Under the pieces are notes generated by a model, which did no database searches, was not told where the DNA came from, and was given only the letters and a program-made list of their open reading frames with translations. Below, piece after piece: positions 17,534 to 25,925 of a stretch of DNA of 42,476 bases. The stretch's first letter is position 1; each line of letters starts with the position of its first letter. The translations under genes and the position numbers were made by a program. The DNA comes from a bacterium (GTDB lineage Bacteria; Patescibacteriota; Gracilibacteria; Peribacterales; Peribacteraceae), in the NCBI GenBank assembly GCA_029558515.1, contig JAKQEM010000047.1, forward strand, positions 1 through 42,476. Direction: 5' to 3'.

Positions 17534-17899
17534 ATGACGCAGTATGTCACCGCCACCGAAGCCCGAAGAAACTTCTTTCACATGCTGGAAACGGCGCAGA
17601 AGCCCGGCATGATGGTCTCCATTTCCCATGAAGGTCGTCCCAATGTCATCATGATGTCGCAGGAGGAATTTGAAGGATGGCAGGAAACGTTGGAAATTCT
17701 CTCCGATACGGCTTTGATGAAGGATCTGCGAGAAGCCATGCAGGAAACGGAAACGATCACACTGGAAGAATTGGTGGAGCTGGAGCATGCTAAGAACGAT
17801 GTACAAACTGGTCATCAAACGAAAGGCACAAAAGCAGTTCGACGCACTGCAGGCAAAGGATCGCGCAAGGATTCTCATCGCCTTCAACGGCCTGCGTGA
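17534..17899 (+). CDS. Phd/YefM-family antitoxin with long C-terminal overlap
   Basis: 121 residues from ATG 17534 (MTQYVTATEARRNFFHML), the standard Phd/YefM DNA-binding N-terminus. The upstream in-frame ATG at 17507 lies inside the promoter. The toxin-binding region (TLEELVELEHAK) ends near residue 90. The last ~30 residues are basic, low-complexity sequence (GHQTKGTKAVRRTAGKGSRK) made by out-of-frame reading of the toxin gene, giving an overlap of about 100 nt. A TAA in another frame overlaps the first toxin ATG (ATGCTAA), so an ancestral antitoxin may have stopped there. It should neutralise the toxin and repress the operon. Confidence 0.85.
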   Translation: MTQYVTATEARRNFFHMLETAQKPGMMVSISHEGRPNVIMMSQEEFEGWQETLEILSDTALMKDLREAMQETETITLEELVELEHAKNDVQTGHQTKGTKAVRRTAGKGSRKDSHRLQRPA

Positions 17900-18056
17900 A
17901 CAGCCGTTCGGAGGAAAAAGACTGAATGGAGAATTACACGGCCTCTTCGCTCTGCGTGTCTGGCCGTTCCGCATTCTCTACACCATCGAACGAAAAATCA
18001 TCACCGTCACCGTTCTCGCCATCGGCCATCGCAAGGATGTATATCACAAGGTCTGA
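17799..18056 (+). CDS. RelE/ParE-superfamily toxin
   Basis: 85 residues from ATG 17799 (MYKLVIKRKAQKQFDAL); ATG 17787 adds four residues. The fold markers are the N-terminal basic helix, PFGGKRLNGELHGLFALRVWPFRILYTIE and the C-terminal VLAIGHRKDVY, which is characteristic of RelE-type ribosome-dependent mRNA interferases. It lies within the 3' end of the antitoxin gene in another frame. The lipoprotein gene starts 30 bp downstream and may receive read-through from the operon. Confidence 0.88.
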   Translation: MYKLVIKRKAQKQFDALQAKDRARILIAFNGLREQPFGGKRLNGELHGLFALRVWPFRILYTIERKIITVTVLAIGHRKDVYHKV

Positions 18057-18086
18057 ATACCGTTATTTCTCTTCCTTGCCATTTTC

Positions 18087-19187
18087 ATGATGTTTCGACT
18101 TCTCATCGTACTGCTTCTCCTTCTCCTCTCAGCCTGCACGCCGGAGGCGGCGCTCTTGCGGAAAATGGAGGAAAGCTCCGCGCTCATGGAACGGTGGCTG
18201 ACGAACAACGTGAAAGAAAAGGGTATTTTTCGCTACACGCGGAACACGGCGACGGGGGAAGAACCGAGCACCAACAATCCCATTCGCCAACTGATGGCCG
18301 CGCGGCTGCTGGCGGAACTGGCGACGGAGCATCCGGAGCTCCTTGCCCTGCATCGGAAAAACTTGGCATTCTACCTGCGGTACTGGTACCGCGAAACGGA
18401 GGACGGTCCGGGATACGTCTTCTACGATGATTCGTCGAAACTGGGGAGCAATGCGCTGCTGCTGCGCACCTTCGTTGCGAGTCCGGATTTTCCGCAGCAC
18501 GCGGAGAAGGCCGCGAAGGTGGCGCAAGGCATTTTTTCCTTGATGGATGCGCAGGGAGCGCTGCGACCGTGGTTCATCGAGCCCGACCGAGCGACGGACC
18601 ATGACTACCTCCTCACGTTCTACTCCGGCGAAGCGCTGCTGGCGCTCTTCGAGTACGCAGCCAAAACGGGAGACGCATCCGTCCTGGCACGGGCAATCCA
18701 ATCGCAAGAGTACTACATCCGGCGATACGTCGCGCAGATGGAAACGCACTACTACCCCGCGTACGTTCCGTGGCACACGATGTCCATCTATCACCTGTGG
18801 GAACGCACGGGAGATGATCGATACGCGGATGCGATCTTCGCACTCAATGACAAGCTGCTGGAACTCCTGGATCGCACGGAGTACGTCGGCAGGTTTTATA
18901 ATCCGCTGACGCCGCAGTACGGATCTCCGCACTCCTCCTCCGACGGCGTCTATACGGAAGGTCTGGCCTACGCGCTCGACACCGCGATCCGCATGCAAGA
19001 CGCCACCCGCATGGCTCGCTACACAGACGCCCTGACGTTGGCCGTCACCAATCTTATGAATCTGCAAATCACGAACGGACAGGACACCGGCGCGATCCGC
19101 ATCAGAGCGGACAACGATTGGATCCGCATCGATACCGTCCAGCACGCACTGGACGCGTTCCGCAAAGCCCGTACGGTTCTTCATTAG
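18087..19187 (+). CDS. Lipoprotein with an alpha/alpha-barrel (six-hairpin glycosidase-like) domain
   Basis: 366 residues (an ATG at 18090 is also possible). The lipobox LLLLSAC indicates a lipid-modified Cys at ~17, so it is anchored outside the cytoplasm. The rest is regular helical hairpins: AARLLAELATEHPELLALHRKNLAFYLRY, GSNALLLRTF, FYSGEALLALFEYAAKTGD, MSIYHLWERTGDDRYADAIFAL and GLAYALDTAIRM. This resembles six-hairpin glycosidase or polysaccharide-processing enzymes. Acidic pairs near YDDSSK and RATDHDY could be catalytic, but this is unproven. It may process surface glycans. GC-rich, native-looking codon use. Confidence 0.7.
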   Translation: MMFRLLIVLLLLLLSACTPEAALLRKMEESSALMERWLTNNVKEKGIFRYTRNTATGEEPSTNNPIRQLMAARLLAELATEHPELLALHRKNLAFYLRYWYRETEDGPGYVFYDDSSKLGSNALLLRTFVASPDFPQHAEKAAKVAQGIFSLMDAQGALRPWFIEPDRATDHDYLLTFYSGEALLALFEYAAKTGDASVLARAIQSQEYYIRRYVAQMETHYYPAYVPWHTMSIYHLWERTGDDRYADAIFALNDKLLELLDRTEYVGRFYNPLTPQYGSPHSSSDGVYTEGLAYALDTAIRMQDATRMARYTDALTLAVTNLMNLQITNGQDTGAIRIRADNDWIRIDTVQHALDAFRKARTVLH

Positions 19188-19258
19188 ACGCTCAAGCCAC
19201 TCTGGCCTTAAAGCAAAATCTGACTCAAAACATTCCTTCTCTTCAATATTCTTTGAGA

Positions 19259-19287
19259 TTTACAATATATTTAAATTGTATTAAAAT
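19259..19287 (+). promoter_or_regulatory. Promoter of the nucleotidyltransferase-phosphoesterase operon
   Basis: TTTACA (19259-19264), a 17-bp spacer and TAAAAT (19282-19287) lie in a strongly AT-rich stretch. The predicted transcript starts near 19294, giving a leader of ~50 nt before ATG 19345, longer than the leaderless norm here. Confidence 0.6.
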
Positions 19288-19344
19288 GCCACATACTGTC
19301 TGTAGTGCTCGGAAAGCAGCACCTTGCTTTTCGCCCATCATCCA

Positions 19345-20475
19345 ATGACCATCAGATCGGATACACAGGAACGGCCTGCAGCAACAATCATCAGCATTGC
19401 GGATACCTCCCATACGCGCGGAGGTGATAGACTCGAAAGATACGATGAAGAGCAAACTCCATTCGATGTGGAAAGAAGAGTGAAACCTGACTCAACCATG
19501 TATGACGCATACGATCAATATGCAAGGCGTCTGGATTTAGAAACATATGCCGCAACGACTTTGGAAGGCATTGCACTTGCCGATGTCAATCTCCGCACTC
19601 GCGGACTCATCGGTATTGTGCTGGGTAGCGCGATACACGATCTCACAGAACCGCCGGAAGATCTCTTTTCTCTGCGGCACTCCGACTTCGATGTGCTCAT
19701 TCTCCAGCATCACTCACGGCATAACCCTGCGCCCAATGAATGGGGCATCGACTGGTGGGTACGCCCTGAAAGAGATATTGAACGAAAAACTGCGAACTAC
19801 CGGAATCCGACAAACGGCAGAGCGAAGCTTTGGTACGACATCGCACTCAAAGAACATATTCCCATTGCCGATGATGCCGATAGGCAAGAGAAAGTTTCCC
19901 TCGATCCTGCATCTGCTGTAATCACCGTTCGTAACAATATGACGTACTCTCGGCTGCATGAAGACGAATGTATCGAAGAAGGAATACTGCCCGGACTCTA
20001 TCTGCCGGATGCAGTGACCATGGATTGCATTGTGGAACACTGTCATCAGAAAGCATTGCGCATCTCACAAGAGATTACCACTCTTGCAGATGCCATACAC
20101 GTTAAGATTGAGCGGCTATTAAGCACGGTATATTTTCGCTTTCTCGCAGCTGAGCAGCCTCGGGATATAATGCACACTCTGTTCGCATATGCCACAGAAC
20201 TTGAAGAAGATCTTGCACGAGGCTATCTCCTCTTAGACTCACAAACTGAACACATTCCCGTGCGACAGAGATTTGCTGACACCGATAATTATCCCTATGA
20301 CTATTGGGAAGATCGCGTAACAAATTATTTGCGAACACAATTGCATAGTTTGCAAAGCAGATGTCACGATCTCATCAACAGGAATTTTGATTACCTACGT
20401 ATACAAGACGGAGAGCATACTGCTTCTCTCCTCCCCGTCATTCCACATGCGGTACTCTCATTTCGAGGGCTATGA
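19345..20475 (+). CDS. Nucleotidyltransferase-fold protein
   Basis: 376 residues from ATG 19345 (a TTG at 19324 is in frame). The central part shows the polymerase-beta-type nucleotidyltransferase signature: LIGIVLGSAIHD (Gly94-Ser95), then RHSDFDVLIL (Asp114-x-Asp116), then GIDWWV (Asp136) as a third metal ligand. The spacing between GS and DxD is longer than usual. Conserved-looking aromatic residues follow (AKLWYDIALKEHIPI). The C-terminal ~180 residues look helical. Enzymes of this fold add nucleotides to RNA, proteins or small molecules. Its TGA overlaps the ATG of the phosphoesterase gene (ATGA), so the two products probably work together. The pair is AT-richer than the flanking genes. 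The substrate is unknown. Confidence 0.65.
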   Translation: MTIRSDTQERPAATIISIADTSHTRGGDRLERYDEEQTPFDVERRVKPDSTMYDAYDQYARRLDLETYAATTLEGIALADVNLRTRGLIGIVLGSAIHDLTEPPEDLFSLRHSDFDVLILQHHSRHNPAPNEWGIDWWVRPERDIERKTANYRNPTNGRAKLWYDIALKEHIPIADDADRQEKVSLDPASAVITVRNNMTYSRLHEDECIEEGILPGLYLPDAVTMDCIVEHCHQKALRISQEITTLADAIHVKIERLLSTVYFRFLAAEQPRDIMHTLFAYATELEEDLARGYLLLDSQTEHIPVRQRFADTDNYPYDYWEDRVTNYLRTQLHSLQSRCHDLINRNFDYLRIQDGEHTASLLPVIPHAVLSFRGL

Positions 20476-21845
20476 AAACGGAAATGACCTATAGCTTCGG
20501 CACAGATTTCCATGGCAATCTGAAGAATATTGATGCATTTCTGCAGACATCCAAACAGGCAGGGGTGGATCATGTCATATTTGGCGGAGACGTTGCACCT
20601 AAAAAAATGGGAATACGATTGAAGGGCAATACCGCCTTCCCTTACCGTGGCAGAAATGAGGAGATCTCCACCGCACAAATCGAATCGGCGGACAAACTGC
20701 AAGAAGAGGGATACATGTTACTGGCACAAACCGACATTGATCCGGGTGCATTGCAGCGGATAGCACGCATCACGCATGACTGCGTCGCATATCAAACACT
20801 CAGATCACACCACGGTGACGAGTCCGATATTCATTTGGAGGATTTCCCAATGATAGAAAAATATTTGGTACCTCTCATCGTGCAATTTTTGCGAACTGAA
20901 TTCGGCAAACGCCTGTTTGAAAGATATGTTCAAGAAACCAATTACCCCACCGCAGAACAACATTTGACCCCGGAGAAATTTGCCAAATGTTATCTTTACA
21001 GACTAAAAAACGACTACGCTCTGTCCCGTCGGTTATTTGGCAATACCGATGCCATCAGTCAGCTCTATTTTGATGAATTGGGACATTCTCTTGAGGAAGC
21101 ACGTCCATTCATGGAGCTGGGCATGCGTGCGACGGTGGGTGATTTTCAAGTACTGATCCGATCTGCGTTTCAGCATGCATTACCCTGGATGCAGTGGAGA
21201 ATAATTTATGACAACATGCAGAACTACGCACCTGAGGAGCAACGCACATTCGCACGGGAACTTCTGCGACGCATTCAAAATTTTCGACAAACATTCCACG
21301 GCAGTATCTCACTCATCCTTGGGAATGATGATGACCCATCATTATCACAAATATTTGATGATGCGGACGCAAACGGATTGATCCGGCATGCGACCAATCG
21401 TGTCGTTGATATCAGTCCGAACCTGCACATGCTTGGATACTCCAACGTTCCGCCCATCGAAGGTATCGCGTTGGACGATTGGTTTAAGACGGAAGCAGCG
21501 ATCAACGGAGATCTCTCAGCACTCGCAAAACAAATGCGCTCCGATATGATGTGCATCGCAAATATCCATGTGCCACCCGGTCCATCCCCCTTGGCAAAAG
21601 CAATCGTAGAAGGCAAAATTGGAGATTTCGGCAGTACGAGTGTCCGAAGATTTTTAGAAGAGCAACAACCCCAACTCGCTCTCTGCGGTCACATCCATCG
21701 TGCGTGGGAAGTTACTCATTGCGTCTGTGATCGCATCGGTGCAACGACTGTGTTCAATCCTGGCGACAGTGAATACAATCCTCGTATTCTCATCGGCAGT
21801 ATCACTCAACCGCAGCAATACACCGTGGTGACTCCGACGCAGTGA
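20472..21845 (+). CDS. Calcineurin-like metallophosphoesterase with a large insertion
   Basis: 457 residues. The metallophosphoesterase motifs are in order: DFHGN (Asp12, His14), FGGD (Asp40), GNDDD (Asn285, with Asp in place of the usual His/Glu position), NIHVPPGP (His366) and GHIH (407-409). Between GGD and GND lie ~245 residues, far more than the usual 30-60. The extra ~200-residue, mostly helical insert (~65-270) may recognise the substrate. Its ATG overlaps the stop of the nucleotidyltransferase-like gene, so one protein could add and the other remove a nucleotide or phosphate mark; this is inference. Its 3' end abuts ftsH with 3 bp between the stop codons. No phosphoesterase subfamily recognised. 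Confidence 0.82.
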   Translation: MKTEMTYSFGTDFHGNLKNIDAFLQTSKQAGVDHVIFGGDVAPKKMGIRLKGNTAFPYRGRNEEISTAQIESADKLQEEGYMLLAQTDIDPGALQRIARITHDCVAYQTLRSHHGDESDIHLEDFPMIEKYLVPLIVQFLRTEFGKRLFERYVQETNYPTAEQHLTPEKFAKCYLYRLKNDYALSRRLFGNTDAISQLYFDELGHSLEEARPFMELGMRATVGDFQVLIRSAFQHALPWMQWRIIYDNMQNYAPEEQRTFARELLRRIQNFRQTFHGSISLILGNDDDPSLSQIFDDADANGLIRHATNRVVDISPNLHMLGYSNVPPIEGIALDDWFKTEAAINGDLSALAKQMRSDMMCIANIHVPPGPSPLAKAIVEGKIGDFGSTSVRRFLEEQQPQLALCGHIHRAWEVTHCVCDRIGATTVFNPGDSEYNPRILIGSITQPQQYTVVTPTQ

Positions 21846-21848
21846 TCG

Positions 21849-23720
21849 CTACACCTCCTTCGATTTCTTCCCCGACGGCTTCCCGTCGAACGCTTCCACG
21901 AATTCCTCCACGGACATCGTCTCCTTCTTCAGAAGAATCTGAGAGATCTCGCGGAGCTTGCTTTCGTGCTTCTTCAAAAGACCGAGTGCGCGCTCGTACT
22001 CGCGGCTGATGGTCGCCTGCACGAACGCATCGATCTTCTGCGCGCTGTGTTCCGAGTAGTTGCGCATCTGCCCCGGATCGATGCCGAGTGACTGCGATCC
22101 CTGCTTCTCACCGTACGATACCAACCCCAGATCTTTGTCCATCCCGTAGCGCATGGCCATGTTGCGTGCGATCTGCGAGGCGCGCTCGATGTCGTTGCTG
22201 GCGCCCGTCGTGATGTCTTTGAAAATGAGCTCCTCCGCCGCGCGACCGCCGAGGAGTCCGCATATTTCATCCAGGAATTTCTGACGGGAGACGGTGTAGG
22301 TGTCCTCTTCCGGCAGGAACCACGTCATCCCCAGCGCAGATCCACGCGACACGATGGAGATCTTGTGCAGCTTGTCGCTCTCCTCGCACAAGTGCCCGAC
22401 GATGGCGTGCCCGAGTTCGTGGTACGCGGTCAATTCTTTCTCCCGATCCTGCAACTTGCGAGATTTGCGCTCCGGCCCCACGGTCACCTTCTCGAGCGCA
22501 TCGACGAGATCTTGGTGCGCGATGGACTTGCGACCGCGCTTGGCCGCGAAGATGGCGGCTTCATTCATGACGTTCTCCAGATCCGCTCCCGTGAGGCCCA
22601 CGGATTGCTTCGCGATCTCGTGCATGTTGACCGTCTTCAGGAGGGGCTTGTTGCGACCGTGCACTTCCAAAATGAGTTCGCGCGCCGCGAGGTCCGGCTT
22701 GTCCAAGAAGACCCGTCGATCGAAACGCCCCGGCCGCAGCAACGCCACGTCCAAGACGTCGGGACGGTTCGTCGCCGCCATGACGATGACGTTGGTGCCC
22801 TGCTCGAAACCATCCATTTCCGTGAGGATCTGATTGAGCGTCTGCTCCCGTTCATCATGTCCTCCTCCGAAGCCCGCCCCGCCGCGCTGCCGCCCGACGG
22901 CATCGATCTCATCGATGAAGATGATGCACGGCGCATTGCGCTTGGCACGCTGGAAGAGATCCCGTACGCGGGACGCGCCCACTCCCACGAACATCTCCAC
23001 GAATTCCGAACCCGCGATGGAGAAGAACGGCACGCCCGCCTCTCCCGCGACCGCCCGGGCCATGAGGGTCTTGCCCGTTCCCGGGGGACCCACGAGGAGG
23101 ACGCCCTTGGGAATCTTGGCGCCGATCTCGATGTACTTCTTGGGGTTTTTGAGAAAGTCAACGACCTCCACCAATTCCTCTTTCGCTTCATCCGCGCCGG
23201 CGACGTCCTTGAACCGCGTCCTCACCTGCCGGGCGTCGGCCACGCGAGCCCTGGACTTTCCAAAGGAGAGGGCCGTGCTCTGGCTGCGTGCGATGCCCCG
23301 AAACACCCACACGATTCCTCCGATGATCAGGAGGAAGAACAGAAGATCCGGCAGCACCGCGAAGAACATGTTCGTCGCCTCGCGATTCTCCACCTCGACG
23401 AGGGTGGGATTATCCGCATCGGTGAATCCGAGTTGGCTGACCGTATCGAGCGCCTCCTTGTACGACTGCACCACCGCGCCCGTGGCGGACACCGCGAAAA
23501 TCTTATTGTCGCGAATGAGGATCCTCGTAAACGCGCGTTCCCGGTACCCGCTGACGATCTCGCTGATCGGCACCTGGGGGGCATTCGCAAACTCCTCCTC
23601 CCGCGCCCGCTGAGGCTGCGTGAGGTAGTAGAAAGAGAGCGAAAGCAAGCTGAAAAACAGCAGCAAACTCAACAGCCATTGCGATCGATTGCCCGGCGGA
23701 CGGCGTTGAGCGGTAGCCAT
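21849..23720 (-). CDS. ftsH: ATP-dependent zinc metalloprotease FtsH
   Basis: 623 residues. TM1 is at ~15-33, a periplasmic domain at ~40-115 and TM2 at ~118-140. The AAA+ domain follows with Walker A GPPGTGKT (211-218), Walker B IIFIDEID (266-273) and the second region of homology ATNRPDVLD...RPGRFDR. The M41 protease domain has the zinc motif HELGH (434-438). FtsH extracts and degrades membrane and regulatory proteins. All catalytic residues are present. It is last in a minus-strand run of genes (rpiB onward), but a candidate promoter of its own lies upstream. Confidence 0.98.
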   Translation of the reverse strand: MATAQRRPPGNRSQWLLSLLLFFSLLSLSFYYLTQPQRAREEEFANAPQVPISEIVSGYRERAFTRILIRDNKIFAVSATGAVVQSYKEALDTVSQLGFTDADNPTLVEVENREATNMFFAVLPDLLFFLLIIGGIVWVFRGIARSQSTALSFGKSRARVADARQVRTRFKDVAGADEAKEELVEVVDFLKNPKKYIEIGAKIPKGVLLVGPPGTGKTLMARAVAGEAGVPFFSIAGSEFVEMFVGVGASRVRDLFQRAKRNAPCIIFIDEIDAVGRQRGGAGFGGGHDEREQTLNQILTEMDGFEQGTNVIVMAATNRPDVLDVALLRPGRFDRRVFLDKPDLAARELILEVHGRNKPLLKTVNMHEIAKQSVGLTGADLENVMNEAAIFAAKRGRKSIAHQDLVDALEKVTVGPERKSRKLQDREKELTAYHELGHAIVGHLCEESDKLHKISIVSRGSALGMTWFLPEEDTYTVSRQKFLDEICGLLGGRAAEELIFKDITTGASNDIERASQIARNMAMRYGMDKDLGLVSYGEKQGSQSLGIDPGQMRNYSEHSAQKIDAFVQATISREYERALGLLKKHESKLREISQILLKKETMSVEEFVEAFDGKPSGKKSKEV

Positions 23721-23732
23721 AGTGTGGAAGGC

Positions 23733-23761
23733 AGAGTAGCAAAGAAAACCACGGACGTCAC
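23733..23761 (-). promoter_or_regulatory. Candidate ftsH promoter
   Basis: On the minus strand GTGACG (23756-23761), a 17-bp spacer and TACTCT (23733-23738), with 12 nt to the ATG. This predicts a leader of only about 5 nt. Confidence 0.4.
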
Positions 23762-23817
23762 GGCAAGAGAGTGAGGAATGTGCCTTCCGGCCTCATCTCT
23801 GTTTTTCCCCCATCCTC

Positions 23818-24261
23818 TCACTTCCGATACCCCGCCGCTTCCGCCTCCGCAGACGTTGCGAAGTAGATGCGATTGGCCGGCACGATACTTTGCCCAGCAC
23901 CGGAATCCACCGGATAGTACTTGGTTCCTTTGGACGAAGCGACGAAACGCATGCCGGGCGGAGCCTGCACGGTGATGCGGTTTGTCAGAACGGCGCGGTC
24001 GTCGATAACGAATCGGCCCTCTGCATCGACTTCCACGATGTCCTCCCCCGCACTGAGACGCACGTCCCCCTCCACCGTTCCCCGTAACGCCCCGTTGACA
24101 ATCCCCTCGATCCGCACCACCGGAACATCCGTTCCTTTGTCAGCCGACAGAAGAACGGGAGCGGGCCGATATACGCGGTATGCCGTCACCGTCGCACCGA
24201 GGAACGCCCCGCACACGACGGCCAGCAGGAGCGACAGAAAAAAAGATGCTCGCATGTTCAC
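23818..24261 (-). CDS. Exported or membrane-anchored protein with a C-terminal 'sunset'-like motif
   Basis: 147 residues from GTG 24261 (ATG 24255 would remove two). An N-terminal helix (FFLSLLLAVVCGAFLGATVTAY) is a signal anchor. The middle (VEGDVRLSAGEDIVEVDAEGRFVID) is beta-rich. The last ~45 residues (FVASSKGTKYYPVDSGAGQS, then IVPANRIYFATSAEAEAAGYRK) match the short motif found at the end of many surface proteins and nucleases (Ada-like/'sunset' type), here without its Cys ligand. Only 2 nt separate its start from the upstream stop codon, so it is coupled to the 139-aa gene. Confidence 0.65.
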   Translation of the reverse strand: MNMRASFFLSLLLAVVCGAFLGATVTAYRVYRPAPVLLSADKGTDVPVVRIEGIVNGALRGTVEGDVRLSAGEDIVEVDAEGRFVIDDRAVLTNRITVQAPPGMRFVASSKGTKYYPVDSGAGQSIVPANRIYFATSAEAEAAGYRK

Positions 24262-24263
24262 GC

Positions 24264-24683
24264 TCAGGAACTCGCGGCGGAAGACGCCGCTTCATCCATG
24301 GATGGCGGCGCGTCATTGATCTCCACCGGAACGACGTCGAGAATCCTGTCTTCCGATGCGCGGTAGAGGATGGCGCGCGTGGATGTCACCACCAGAAAGT
24401 CTCCGTTCTCGGCTTTGTTGTAGAAAGCGTTCTGCTCGCGCAGCTTCGCAACATCGACGATGGTCGCCACGGTCGGATCCTCTTCGTTCCCGATATCCAT
24501 GTGTACGCGCACCTTCCGGACGATTTCCGCCGCCTGCTCGCGATGGGCTTCGTCTCCCTGTTGATCCAACTGCAGCGAAAGCTCGCGGAGCTGCACCTGC
24601 GCCTGACGCCGCTGCATGTCGCTGAAGAGAACGAGGCCGACGAGGATGATGAACAGGACGGGGAAGAGAATCTGGGGACGCAT
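24264..24683 (-). CDS. Single-pass membrane protein, unknown function
   Basis: 139 residues. An N-terminal TM helix (ILFPVLFIILVGLVLF) precedes a long coiled coil (QRRQAQVQLRELSLQLDQQGDE) and a small beta-rich domain (NAFYNKAENGDFLVVTSTRAILYRASEDRIL), then an Ala/Ser-rich tail. I recall similar proteins in other CPR genomes but no assigned function. It is coupled to the following 147-aa gene. A heptanucleotide repeat lies immediately upstream of its ATG in place of a recognisable promoter. Confidence 0.65.
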   Translation of the reverse strand: MRPQILFPVLFIILVGLVLFSDMQRRQAQVQLRELSLQLDQQGDEAHREQAAEIVRKVRVHMDIGNEEDPTVATIVDVAKLREQNAFYNKAENGDFLVVTSTRAILYRASEDRILDVVPVEINDAPPSMDEAASSAASS

Positions 24684-24691
24684 GGGGGGAC

Positions 24692-24736
24692 GGGGATTGG
24701 GGATTGGGGATTAGGGATTAGGGATTAGGGATTAGG
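24692..24736. repeat. Heptanucleotide tandem repeat R1 (GGGGATT / AGGGATT)
   Basis: Six perfect-period 7-bp units, three GGGGATT then three AGGGATT, plus a partial unit. The G-rich strand has runs of 3-4 G with regular spacing and could form a G-quadruplex. It lies 9 bp upstream of the 139-aa membrane protein ATG. Confidence 0.95.
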
Positions 24737-24792
24737 ACTTCGGAATTCGAATCCTTAGCTTCTTTACGAAATAGTCCTTAGCTTCCTTCCAT

Positions 24793-24824
24793 ATTATCCA
24801 TTATCCATTTTCAATTGTCCATTT
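24793..24824. repeat. Degenerate heptanucleotide repeat R2 (ATTATCC)
   Basis: ATTATCC, ATTATCC, ATTTTCA, ATTGTCC and a partial unit, all in a 7-bp register. It overlaps the last codons and stop of the DUF192 gene, so the repeat has shaped that protein's C-terminus. Confidence 0.65.
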
Positions 24825-25293
24825 CGAGTGTCCACCCCTCCCCCACATCCGCCGTCTTTGCCTCAGCGCGATTGACCTCGAGTGCGTACCGGGTCGCTGC
24901 AGCGGATGGCGTCGTCGGACACGGATCACCCGCACACGGCTCCATCGATGCGCGAGAGACGAATCGCCCGGATTGATCGAAGAAGAGAATATCGAGCGGA
25001 ATGAGCGTGTTCTTCATCCAAAAGGAGAGCGGCATCTGCGCATCGAATAGAAAGAGCATGCCGGTACCGGCGGGCAACGACTCGCGATGCATCAGGCCGA
25101 TTTGCCGTTCCATGGAATCATCGGCGATTTCCACGCTGAGAGTCACCCGTTCCCCCGCCGGCCCCAACAGTCGTATCTTCCTCGTCATCGTCCCCACCTC
25201 GACGGAGGAAATGCGCAGAACGGAGACAGCCAGAAAAACGACGAAGAACACGATGAGTACGAGGATGACGATATTCTGATGGGAGAACGTCAT
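24811..25293 (-). CDS. DUF192-family membrane-anchored protein
   Basis: 160 residues. An N-terminal TM anchor (IVILVLIVFFVVFLAVSVL) precedes the DUF192 domain: MHRESLPAGTGMLFLF, FWMKNTLIPLDILFFD, PCAGDPCPTTPSAA and YALEVNRAEA are its hallmark segments. The family is a small beta-barrel exposed outside the membrane; its role is unclear. Its ATG overlaps the rpe stop as ATGA, so it is coupled to the pentose-phosphate genes. The C-terminus (TLEMDN) is encoded inside repeat R2. Confidence 0.9.
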   Translation of the reverse strand: MTFSHQNIVILVLIVFFVVFLAVSVLRISSVEVGTMTRKIRLLGPAGERVTLSVEIADDSMERQIGLMHRESLPAGTGMLFLFDAQMPLSFWMKNTLIPLDILFFDQSGRFVSRASMEPCAGDPCPTTPSAAATRYALEVNRAEAKTADVGEGWTLEMDN

Positions 25294-25925
25294 CGGGAGC
25301 GGAGGGAAGCGATGGCAGCTTTACGGTCACTTGATTGGAAAATGAAGCTCCCGGCAACGATGTTATCGGCGCCCGCATCGATACTCATGCGGGCCGTATT
25401 GGCATTGATGCCGCCGTCGACCTGAATCATGAGACGGGGGAAACGCGCGCGAACGGCCTTGACTTTTTCCAGTGCGTCCTCGATGAATGCCTGACCGCCG
25501 AATCCCGGCACCACCGTCATGATCAGCACCAAATCGACTTCTTCGATGACATCTTCGACGGCCTCGATCGGCGTGGCGGGATTGAGCGCGATGCCCGCGG
25601 TCGCTCCACCCTTGCGAATGGCTTCCATCAGGGATCGGCGCGCATCGGTCGCCTCCACCGCTTCGGCGTGGAAGGTGAGATGTTTTGCGCCGATTGCCAA
25701 AAATTCCGCGATGCGATCGGCGGGGTTTTCGACCATCAGGTGCACGTCGAGGAGCAGATCCGTTTGCAACGTTTTCAGCACCGGCGCGCCGAAGCTCAAG
25801 TTGGGGACGAAGTGTCCGTCCATGACATCGGCCTGCAGCCAGTCCGCCGATGCGACGGAATCGACTTCCTCCTGCAGCCGTCTGAAATCCGCCGAGAGGA
25901 TGGAAGGGGCGATGAGAATGCTCAT
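25290..25925 (-). CDS. rpe: Ribulose-phosphate 3-epimerase
   Basis: 211 residues from ATG 25925 (MSILIAPSILSADFRRL), the standard Rpe start. It interconverts ribulose-5-P and xylulose-5-P in the pentose phosphate pathway. The TIM barrel shows SADF, DVMDGHFVPNLSFG (metal-binding region), LDVHLMVENP, TFHAEA, GIALNPATP, LIMTVVPGFGGQAF and QVDGGINANT, all as expected. It overlaps rpiB upstream and DUF192 downstream by ATGA, so the three are one translationally coupled unit. Confidence 0.96.
   Translation of the reverse strand: MSILIAPSILSADFRRLQEEVDSVASADWLQADVMDGHFVPNLSFGAPVLKTLQTDLLLDVHLMVENPADRIAEFLAIGAKHLTFHAEAVEATDARRSLMEAIRKGGATAGIALNPATPIEAVEDVIEEVDLVLIMTVVPGFGGQAFIEDALEKVKAVRARFPRLMIQVDGGINANTARMSIDAGADNIVAGSFIFQSSDRKAAIASLRSR

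Noticed and set aside
22365-23774. 469-codon plus-strand frame antisense to ftsH
   Set aside because: Shadow of ftsH, full of His/Arg/Asp from reversed GC-rich codons.
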